Shown here: piece after piece, positions 1 to 5,689 of the stretch | Numbering within the stretch: the first letter of the stretch is position 1 | How the letters are laid out: every line of letters starts with the position of its first letter | NCBI GenBank assembly: GCA_964559455.1 | Contig: CAZLHO010000058.1 | Span: 1 to 16,363 of the forward strand | DNA length: 16,363 bases | Direction: 5' to 3' | Source of the DNA: CAZLHO01 sp964559455 | Lineage (GTDB): Bacteria > Krumholzibacteriota > Krumholzibacteriia > LZORAL124-64-63 | Program-made: the position numbers and the translations under genes | Notes under the pieces: generated by a model | What the model was told of the DNA's origin: nothing | What the model saw: the letters and a program-made list of their open reading frames with translations, nothing else | Databases searched by the model: none

Positions 1-2
1 GC

Positions 3-641
3 AGCCTGGCCTACTGGCTGATCCTGGTCTTCGCCGTGATGTCCGCGCTGGGCAACTTCGGCGTCGAGACGGCGTCGCTGGTGGCCGTGCTGGGCGCCGC
101 GGGCTTCGCCGTCGGCTTCGCCCTGCAGGGCTCGCTGTCGAACTTCGCCGCCGGCGTCATGCTGCTCGTTTTCCGGCCCTTCCGCATTGGCGACTTCGTC
201 GACGCGGCGGGCGTCTCCGGCGTGGTGAGGGAACTGCGTCTGTTCACCACCGTGCTCACGACCCCGGACAACATCCGGGTCATCGTGCCGAACGGAAAGA
301 TCTTCGGGGACACGATCAAGAACTTCACCGCCGAGGACCTCCGCCGCGTGGACATGGTCGTGGGCATCGGCTACGGCTCGCCGATCGACAAGGCGAAGCG
401 GTTGATGGCCGAGCTGCTGGCGGCCGATCCGCGGGTCCTGAAGGATCCCGCGCCGCAGATCGCCGTCGCCGAGCTGGCCGATTCCAGCGTCAACCTGGTC
501 GTGCGGCCGTGGTGCAAGAAGGAGGACTACTGGGACCTGAAGTTCGATTTCACGCACAAGGTGAAGGAGAGTTTCGACGCCCAGGGCATCGAGATCCCCT
601 TCCCGCAGCATGTCGTCCACCAGGCCGTCGCCAAGGCCTGA
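3..641 (+). CDS. mscS: MscS-family mechanosensitive ion channel, 5'-truncated by the window edge
   Basis: The reading frame is open from base 3 and ends at TGA 639-641, giving the last 212 residues; the true start lies outside the window. E. coli MscS has 286 residues. The visible part holds the end of a membrane helix, then the pore-lining TM3 with its Gly/Ala pattern and the family signature GFALQGSLSNFAAG, followed by FRPFRIGDFVD, which leads into the cytoplasmic beta domain, and then IVPNGKIFGDTIKNF. The C-terminal alpha/beta vestibule domain runs through VNLVVRPWCKKEDYWDLKFD to IEIPFPQ. These matches are strong along the whole length. The family forms heptameric inner-membrane channels that open under membrane tension and release solutes on osmotic downshock. 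The gene converges on the exported-protein gene at 718-1869, with a hairpin between them. The symbol is used in the family sense; paralogues are common. Confidence 0.93.
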   Translation, partial: SLAYWLILVFAVMSALGNFGVETASLVAVLGAAGFAVGFALQGSLSNFAAGVMLLVFRPFRIGDFVDAAGVSGVVRELRLFTTVLTTPDNIRVIVPNGKIFGDTIKNFTAEDLRRVDMVVGIGYGSPIDKAKRLMAELLAADPRVLKDPAPQIAVAELADSSVNLVVRPWCKKEDYWDLKFDFTHKVKESFDAQGIEIPFPQHVVHQAVAKA

Positions 642-667
642 TCACCGACGCCCGGCCACTGACATAA

Positions 668-695
668 CGAGGCCCTCCCCGAGGGGAGGGCCTCG
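668..695. terminator. Hairpin between convergent genes, possible bidirectional terminator
   Basis: Bases 668-680 and 683-695 form a perfect 13-bp GC-rich inverted repeat with GA between them (in practice a 12-bp stem and a 4-base loop). It lies 26 bp after the mscS stop and 22 bp after the stop of the convergent gene. Neither side has a real T-run, so termination may be weak or factor-assisted; the position between two converging genes is the main argument. Confidence 0.55.
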
Positions 696-717
696 CCGAA
701 CGTCCGCAGGGGAAATG

Positions 718-1869
718 TTACTGACCCCCGCGGCCGGAGCCGTCATCGCCGCCTCCGCCCATGCCGCCGTTCGAACCGTCGCCGGTGCCGTCACCGGTGC
801 CCGTGCCGTCACCGGGACCCTCGCCGGTGCCGGGGCCGCCGCCCATGTCGTCGATGGGCTGGCCGCCGCCGGGCCCGTGGTCCTCGACGGGTCCCATCCA
901 GCCCGACTGGGCCATCTGCTGGAACATCTCGCCGGCGCCCAGGCCTTCGTTCATGTAGCGAGCCATCTCGCGGACCATCTGCTGGATCGGGCCTTCGCCC
1001 GCGCCGTCCTGGGCGCGGACGACGGCGCGGATCTGCTGCATCTCACGCGTGGTGTAGCCCGCGGCCAGGGCCTCGCCGGCCATCTTCACGGCCTGCTCGC
1101 GCTCGACGCCGCGCTCCCGGAGCTGTACGGCCGTCTCGGCCGCCGCGGCGATCTCCTCGAGCTGGCAGGAACCGTCCTGCAGGCGATCCCGGGTGCGCAG
1201 CCGCAACTGGTCCAGGTCGCCCTGCTCCAGGCCCCGCCACTGGCAGTCGGCGATCGCACCCATGAAGCGGTTGCGCTCGGCCGTGCCCTCGGGCACGGCG
1301 GCGCCCTCGGCGCCCACCTGCTGCATCAACTGCCGGGCGTTGCGGACGTGGGCCTCGACCTTCTCCGCGACTCGCAGCCGGGCCTCGTCGCCGGCGCCCT
1401 TGAGCTGGCCCTCGCGGAGCTTGTTCATGATCGGCTCGACCGGCAGGTCCTCGGCCGCAGCCTCCAGGACGCATTCCTGCAGGCGCAGGCGGGTTCGGGT
1501 CTGCAGCTTGATGCGGTCGCCTCCCTCGTCGAAGAGGACGTCCAGTTCCTCGGCGTCGAGGCCCAGGCGCACGGCCTGCTGGAGGTTGTTCTGCAGGGCG
1601 AGGCGCTCCTGCTCGTTCAGGGCCTCGTCGCCTTCGATCCGCTGCTGGATCGTGGCGCGGACCTGCTCGCGGGTGCGGATCGCGTCGCCGGCCTGCTCGC
1701 CTTCGCCCGTCTCCAGGCGCGCCTGGGCGCGATCCTGGATCTGCGCCCGGGTCGCGTCCGGCAGGTCGCCCTCGTCCTGGGCGACCGCGGGAGCGGCCAG
1801 CGTCGCGGCGAGGACCAGCATCAGGGCCAGGAGCGACCATTCGATGCGGTTCATCCGTGGGTTCCTCAT
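718..1869 (-). CDS. Exported Gln/Arg/Glu-rich helical protein with Gly/Asp-rich tail, function unknown
   Basis: The protein has 383 residues and I recognise no family. ATG at 1869 was chosen because GAGGAG lies 9 nt upstream (plus-strand 1879-1884); the frame stays open upstream to 1935 but without a comparable ribosome site, and a downstream ATG at 1854 is also poorer. The N-terminus is a clear signal peptide: a short basic segment, then WSLLALMLVLAATLAAPAVAQ-like hydrophobic residues ending in an AVAQ/D cleavage site near residue 31. The mature part, to about residue 320, is polar and predicted helical, rich in Gln, Arg, Glu and Ala, with three isolated cysteines (contexts QECVL, ADCQW, GSCQL). 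The last 55-60 residues are low-complexity Gly/Asp/Thr/Pro. It is the last gene of the minus-strand block that begins with the ECF sigma factor, 94 bp after the barrel gene, and has its own copy of the block's promoter motif. A periplasmic or surface stress-type role is only a guess. Confidence 0.72.
   Translation of the reverse strand: MRNPRMNRIEWSLLALMLVLAATLAAPAVAQDEGDLPDATRAQIQDRAQARLETGEGEQAGDAIRTREQVRATIQQRIEGDEALNEQERLALQNNLQQAVRLGLDAEELDVLFDEGGDRIKLQTRTRLRLQECVLEAAAEDLPVEPIMNKLREGQLKGAGDEARLRVAEKVEAHVRNARQLMQQVGAEGAAVPEGTAERNRFMGAIADCQWRGLEQGDLDQLRLRTRDRLQDGSCQLEEIAAAAETAVQLRERGVEREQAVKMAGEALAAGYTTREMQQIRAVVRAQDGAGEGPIQQMVREMARYMNEGLGAGEMFQQMAQSGWMGPVEDHGPGGGQPIDDMGGGPGTGEGPGDGTGTGDGTGDGSNGGMGGGGDDGSGRGGQ
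760..850 (-). repeat. Imperfect short repeats encoding the Gly/Asp/Thr tail
   Basis: Within the 3' end of the exported-protein gene, the plus strand shows several degenerate copies of a unit like GCCGGTGCCGTCACC (about 760-835). On the coding strand these give GTG/DGTGDG/GEGPGD-type peptides. They explain the low-complexity C-terminal tail and are likely to vary in length between strains by slippage. Confidence 0.5.
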
Positions 1870-1942
1870 GGTATCCGTCTCCTCTGCGATAAGGTGTCGG
1901 GGGCGGGCGGGCTCGGCTCGCTTTCCCGAGGACATACCCTGA

Positions 1943-1968
1943 GACGACGTCCCCGCCCCGGGGTTACG
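1943..1968 (-). promoter_or_regulatory. Putative ECF-type promoter of the exported-protein gene
   Basis: Read on the minus strand, CGTAAC (1968-1963) is followed after 16 bases by CGTC (1946-1943). The pattern GTAACC-N15-CGTC is the same as that found just upstream of the ECF sigma gene (4558-4583), and its spacing resembles known ECF promoters such as those with an AAC -35 element and a CGTC/CGTA -10 element. It overlaps the stop codon of the barrel gene and would give a leader of about 65 nt. No experimental support; the argument is the repeated motif and its placement. Confidence 0.42.
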
Positions 1969-3262
1969 GGGCCGGGGGCAGGATCGTGATCAGGCCGTTG
2001 CGGCCCCCGAAGCCGTCGTCGGTCCAGGCCGCGGCCTCGGGGGGCGTCACGGCCGCGCCGTCGACCAGGTAGGCGTAGGCGTGGGTTCCCGCGGGCAGCG
2101 GCCTTTCGAGGCGCCACCAGCCCCCGCTTTCGGGCCGCAGGGGGTCGCGGGCGGGATCCCAGCCGTTGAAGGAGCCCACCAGCGAGACTCGGGCCGCGCC
2201 GGGGGCGTGCAGGCGGAAGAGAAGGGGTGCGCCGGCTCGCGGCGGCGGGGGGCCGTCCGTTTCCGGCGCCGCCGCGGCCCGGTCCCCGCGTCCAGGCCTC
2301 CAGGTCAGCGAGGCCGTGACTCGATGCGAATCCTCCGCGTCGCCGTCGGTGCGCTCGTAGCGTGAAAAGGCGTAGCGCAGGGAGAGGGCCAGCTCCGGTC
2401 CCAGGTCCTGTTCCAGGCCCGTTCCAAGCTGAAGGTAGACGTCGCGGTCCTCGTTGTCGGGGCGCAGGTCGAAGTCGCGCACCTGGTAGAGGGCGAGCGA
2501 GGAGAGCCAGGTGCCCCCGGCCAGGCGGATCCAGGCGCTGCCGCGCAGGGTCCAGGATGCGGCGTCGTACCAGGGGTCCCGGGTGTCGATGTCCCGGCGC
2601 GTCGCTTCGGCCGAGAGGAAGAGGGCCGTGACGGGACGCAGGGTGGCCGCGGCGCCCGCGGACCAGCCGCTTTCGGTGTAGTCCCCGAGCCGGCCCGCGG
2701 CGTCGAGGGTCTGGAGGCTGGGATAGCGCCGTCCTTCGATTCCCGCCCTGGCCTCGATCAGGCCCCGACGGCCGGCCAGGCCGATCGCCGCCTCGAGGCC
2801 GCCGCCGAGGCGGCGCGCCGTCGGCCGCTCGGAGTCGTCGAAGTAGTTGCCGCCCGCCGAGAGCCTGGCCGCGAATCCCCCCAGGCGGCCGCGCAGGTCC
2901 AGGGAGGCCGCATCGGCGAAGAGCAGCCGCCCGCTGTCGTTGACGAAGCGTTCCAGGGACAGGCGTTCGCTGAACGCCAGGCGAAGCCCCTGCGTCGTGT
3001 CGTTCGTCCAGCGGAAGCCTCCGGCGAGATCGACCAGGGAGCCGCCGGGCACGACGACGCGGCCCTGGGCCTGCTCCAGGATCAGGTCGCTCTCGTGGCC
3101 GGCGCCGAGCTGGAGCCAGGGCGACCAGTTCGAGGTCGAGGCCGCCGAGGCCGAAGGCCCGCCGCCCAGGCAAACCGCCGCGACCAGCGAGCCCAGGAGG
3201 CGGCGGCGGTGCGACCGCGGGCGGCGGGCCCTACAGGGAGAGTTCGAGAACCGAGTTGGCAT
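1964..3262 (-). CDS. Predicted outer-membrane beta-barrel protein with C-terminal CBM48/glycogen-binding domain
   Basis: About 432 residues from ATG 3262; a GTG at 3319 is the only longer option that looks possible. The ATG lies inside the end of the anti-sigma gene (32-bp overlap) and has no clear ribosome site, so translational coupling is likely and the start is uncertain. The first 40 residues hold a long Arg-rich stretch and a hydrophobic core, RLLGSLVAAVCLGG, ending ASAA, consistent with a signal peptide. Residues about 45-335 alternate polar and hydrophobic residues with many aromatic ends (WLQLGAGHESDL, GGFRWTNDTTQGLRLAFSERL, LSLRYAFSRYE), as in an outer-membrane barrel of roughly 14-18 strands. 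Residues 345-432 are a carbohydrate-binding module of the CBM48/AMPK-beta type: VSLVGSFNGWDPARDPL, then PAGTHAYAYLVDG, and DDGFGGRN near the end. The same module, with the same FNxWDPAR core, is in the upstream anti-sigma protein. Barrel and module are strong in character; the ligand is unknown. Confidence 0.75.
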   Translation of the reverse strand: MPTRFSNSPCRARRPRSHRRRLLGSLVAAVCLGGGPSASAASTSNWSPWLQLGAGHESDLILEQAQGRVVVPGGSLVDLAGGFRWTNDTTQGLRLAFSERLSLERFVNDSGRLLFADAASLDLRGRLGGFAARLSAGGNYFDDSERPTARRLGGGLEAAIGLAGRRGLIEARAGIEGRRYPSLQTLDAAGRLGDYTESGWSAGAAATLRPVTALFLSAEATRRDIDTRDPWYDAASWTLRGSAWIRLAGGTWLSSLALYQVRDFDLRPDNEDRDVYLQLGTGLEQDLGPELALSLRYAFSRYERTDGDAEDSHRVTASLTWRPGRGDRAAAAPETDGPPPPRAGAPLLFRLHAPGAARVSLVGSFNGWDPARDPLRPESGGWWRLERPLPAGTHAYAYLVDGAAVTPPEAAAWTDDGFGGRNGLITILPPAP

Positions 3263-3896
3263 TGCCGAATCCGTCGTCGCGGGTCCTGGGGGCGAGGGGG
3301 TCGGGGACCCAGCGCTCACCGTCGATCACGAACACGTACTCGTGGGTCTCGGGGGGCAGCAGGAGCAGGGCCGCCCAGCCGTCGCCGCGTTTCTGCATGG
3401 GGGTGCGCGCGGGATCCCAGTCGTTGAAGGTGCCGGCCACCGCGACGCGGCCGGGAGCGCCGTCCGCGGGCGTGTAGACGAGGCGGACGAAGCGCAGCCC
3501 CTCGTCGGCGAAGGCGGCGAGGTCCGCGGCCGCCGGCGCGCTCGCGAGCCGGTCCGTTCCGGTGGCGACCGGCGAATCGCCGCGGCGGGCCACACTGAAG
3601 CCCAGGATGAAGCAGAGGACGAGACTGGCCGCCAGGGCCAGGGGAGCGGTCCAGCGGGAGCGACGGGCGCGCGCCGGGGCCTCGCCGTCGCCGGCGAGGC
3701 GCACCCGGGCCATCGCCCGGTCGACGAAGCCCTCGGGCGGGACCTCGAGGGTCGCGTCGGCGGCCGCGGCCAGCATCCGCTCGTAGTCGCGGAGCTCGGC
3801 CTCGAGTTCGGGATCGCGGGCGAGGGCGTCCAGCAGCTGCTCGGCCGCCTCGGGGGCCAGGTCGCCGTCGAGGTACTTCGCGATGAGCCTATCCAT
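3231..3896 (-). CDS. Membrane anti-sigma-like protein with extracytoplasmic CBM48 domain
   Basis: The protein has 221 residues. Residues 1-45 (IAKYLDGDLAPEAAEQLLDAL and the acidic helix after it) resemble the N-terminal helical part of anti-sigma factors, but the zinc-binding His/Cys residues of the ZAS type are absent. One membrane helix follows at about 83-103, then a short linker and, from about 135 to the end, a CBM48/AMPK-beta-like domain: VAVAGTFNDWDPARTPM, PPETHEYVFVIDGERWVPDP and DDGFGNANS. The Trp of the IDGERW segment and the Asn of the final loop fall where AMPK-beta has ligand residues. The gene overlaps the sigma factor gene by 8 bp, the usual arrangement for a cognate pair, so the N-terminus should bind the sigma factor in the cytoplasm while the CBM48 domain faces the periplasm. 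Clostridial RsgI proteins are a known precedent for anti-sigma factors with carbohydrate-binding modules. Sensing of a glycan is inferred, not shown. Confidence 0.8.
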   Translation of the reverse strand: MDRLIAKYLDGDLAPEAAEQLLDALARDPELEAELRDYERMLAAAADATLEVPPEGFVDRAMARVRLAGDGEAPARARRSRWTAPLALAASLVLCFILGFSVARRGDSPVATGTDRLASAPAAADLAAFADEGLRFVRLVYTPADGAPGRVAVAGTFNDWDPARTPMQKRGDGWAALLLLPPETHEYVFVIDGERWVPDPLAPRTRDDGFGNANSVLELSL

Positions 3897-4527
3897 GATC
3901 CACCTCCGGTCCGCCCCGGCCCGGCGCCGGGAGCGCGTCCCCGGGAGACCGGTCCAGTTCGGCCAGCCGTTCCCGGAGCAGTTTCCGGGCGCGATGGGCC
4001 CGGACCTTCAGGGATCCCTCGCTGTCGCCGGTCAGTTCGGCGATCCTGGCGAAGGACCACTCCTCGAAATGCTTGAGCACGAGCACCAGCCGGTAGTCGT
4101 CGGGCAGGCCGTCGAGGGCCCGGCGCAGCCGGTCCGACTCCTCGCTGGCGTCCAGGCCGCGTCCCGGATCGGCGCCCGGGCGGGTGTCGGCGGGATCGGC
4201 GGCCTCGGGGCGCGTGATCCGCAGCTCCTCGAGCGATACAATGCGCCGCCGGCGTTCGCGTTGCCGCCCGCGCAGCATGTCCCGCGCGGCGTGGACGCCG
4301 ATCTGGACGAGCCAGGTGCCGAAGGCGGCGTCGCCGCGAAATCCGTCGAGTCCCAGGTACGCCTTCACGATGGCCTCCTGCGCCAGTTCCTCCGCCGCTG
4401 CCGGATCGCCGAGCAGACGCATCAGGACGCCGAAGAGACGGCCTCCGTGCCTGTCGACGAGAATGCGGTACGCCTCGATGTCCCCGTCCTTCACCCGGGT
4501 GACGATGGCGCTGTCGGATGGATCCAT
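3889..4527 (-). CDS. ECF-subfamily RNA polymerase sigma factor
   Basis: The protein has 212 residues from ATG 4527, with a GGAAGGAG ribosome site just upstream. Region 2 spans about residues 22-92, with AEELAQEAIVKAYLGLDGF and FGTWLVQIGVHAARDMLR (core-polymerase and -10 recognition helices). A linker rich in Pro, Asp and Arg (about 100-128) lacks any region 3. Region 4 spans about 133-190 and contains the helix-turn-helix SFARIAELTGDSEGSLKVRAH that reads the -35 element. The stop overlaps the start of the anti-sigma-like gene by 8 bp, so both are made together. Upstream, a GTAACC-N15-CGTC element suggests autoregulation. The nearest named relatives are RpoE/SigW-type factors; the ECF group cannot be assigned by eye. 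The tail after residue 192 is Pro/Gly-rich and probably unstructured. Confidence 0.93.
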   Translation of the reverse strand: MDPSDSAIVTRVKDGDIEAYRILVDRHGGRLFGVLMRLLGDPAAAEELAQEAIVKAYLGLDGFRGDAAFGTWLVQIGVHAARDMLRGRQRERRRRIVSLEELRITRPEAADPADTRPGADPGRGLDASEESDRLRRALDGLPDDYRLVLVLKHFEEWSFARIAELTGDSEGSLKVRAHRARKLLRERLAELDRSPGDALPAPGRGGPEVDHG

Positions 4528-4557
4528 GGCTCCTTCCCCGTCCTTGATGTGCGATGG

Positions 4558-4583
4558 GACGTCGTCGCCGGGTCCAGGTTACA
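4558..4583 (-). promoter_or_regulatory. Putative autoregulated ECF promoter of the sigma/anti-sigma operon
   Basis: On the minus strand, TGTAAC (4583-4578) is followed after 16 bases by CGTC (4561-4558). This matches the layout of many ECF promoters (an AAC-containing -35 element, 16-base spacer, CGTC -10 element), and the same GTAACC-N15-CGTC pattern recurs at 1943-1968. Transcription would begin near 4551, leaving a leader of about 24 nt before the ATG at 4527. Rest of the 212-bp gap to the divergent gene at 4740: no other convincing element seen. Confidence 0.45.
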
Positions 4584-4739
4584 CCCCGGACGGGATCCGG
4601 CCCAGCATGAGCTTCGCCGCCGGAGGGGCGAATTGCGTCAAGCCGGAGGCCCCGGCGCCGATGGGACGGCGGGGGGGATGGACCGCTGCCGGCTTGACCC
4701 GGCGGCGGCGATGTGTCACGACTTCCGGCGAGGACGCTG

Positions 4740-5678
4740 ATGTCTCGACGCACGGTCAGATCGGGGATCATCGTCGGCGCGCTCGTCGCAGGCGCCGCGG
4801 TGCTGCTCTGCGCCACGGCCGTCCTCGCCGGCGACGCCGATTACCGCCCGGTCTCGCGGTCGCGCTCCGTCGCCGTCTCCGACCTGCAGTGGCGGGACGA
4901 GGTGCGGGGGCGGGATCTGGCCCTGCGCATCTACGCTCCCGCCGGCGACGATCTCCTGCCCCTGATCCTGCTCGCATCCGACACGCGGGCCTCGGCCGAG
5001 GATCTGGCCTGGCTCGCCGGGGGCCTGGCTCGCCGGGGCTACGCCGGCGCGCTTCTGCTGCGGACGGCCGCCGACAGCGCCGCAGCGATCGTCGACCTGC
5101 CCCGAGACCTGTCCTCCGCCCTCGACCAGCTGACCGCCCGCGATCTCGCGTCGCCCCTGCTGGCGGGACGCGTCGATCCTCACCACATGGGCTGCGCGGG
5201 CCGGGGGCTCGGCGCCTTCGCCGCCCTCGCCCTGGCGGGGCAGTCCTCGCGTACCACGGAGGGTGCGCGGACCAGCCTGCGCGACATGCGGATCAAGGCG
5301 GTGATCGCTCTCTGTCCGCCGGGACCGGGAGCGATGGGTCTGGAGGCCGGATCCTGGGATCGCGTGGCGATCCCGACCCTGACCGTGGCCGCGGCGCCCG
5401 CCTCCGGCCCGATGGGCGGACGCCGGGCCTGCGCCTTCGACCTCATGCCCGGCGGGCACAAGTACCTGCTCCGGGTCCGGGGAGGGGAGCCGGCGCTCGG
5501 CGGCGGCCCGGCGACGACAGACGGCCCGGCGGTGTCGCTGGTGCGGGAGTGGATTCTGCAGACCGCCCTGGCCTTCTTCGACTTCCACCTTCGCGACAGC
5601 CGCCGCGCCGAGACCTGGCTCGAAACCGCCGCCATCGGCGAGGCCACCTCTGGAGACTGCCGTCTGGACATCCACTAG
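4740..5678 (+). CDS. Secreted alpha/beta-hydrolase-like protein, catalytic Ser replaced by Gly
   Basis: ATG 4740 was chosen over the upstream GTG 4713 because GAGGA lies 5-7 nt before it and it begins directly at a signal peptide (basic MSRRTVRSG, then a hydrophobic stretch to AVLAG near residue 31). The protein has 312 residues. The fold resembles dienelactone-hydrolase/chlorophyllase-type esterases: LALRIYAPAGDDLLPLILLAS (first strands), the lid region EDLAWLAGGLARRGYAGALLL, then DPHHMGCAGRGLGAFAALAL, where the nucleophile elbow GxSxG should be, and a C-terminal segment with MPGGHKYLL and TALAFFDFHL. At residues 154-158 the elbow reads G-R-G-L-G: the Ser is Gly156 (GGG at 5205). His240 in PGGH could be the remaining triad His. 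The protein may therefore be a non-catalytic binding relative, or use another residue. It is divergent from the sigma operon and converges on the symporter gene with an 11-bp gap. Confidence 0.75.
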   Translation: MSRRTVRSGIIVGALVAGAAVLLCATAVLAGDADYRPVSRSRSVAVSDLQWRDEVRGRDLALRIYAPAGDDLLPLILLASDTRASAEDLAWLAGGLARRGYAGALLLRTAADSAAAIVDLPRDLSSALDQLTARDLASPLLAGRVDPHHMGCAGRGLGAFAALALAGQSSRTTEGARTSLRDMRIKAVIALCPPGPGAMGLEAGSWDRVAIPTLTVAAAPASGPMGGRRACAFDLMPGGHKYLLRVRGGEPALGGGPATTDGPAVSLVREWILQTALAFFDFHLRDSRRAETWLETAAIGEATSGDCRLDIH

Positions 5679-5689
5679 GGACAGACGGA

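Noticed and set aside
610..1989. Long plus-strand open frame (459 codons) opposite the exported-protein gene
   Set aside because: Antisense shadow in GC-rich DNA; the minus-strand frame has a signal peptide, ribosome site and ordinary composition, whereas this one has no start context and no recognisable domain.
4693..4721. TTGACC as promoter of the hydrolase-like gene
   Set aside because: The bases 17 positions downstream do not resemble a -10 element.
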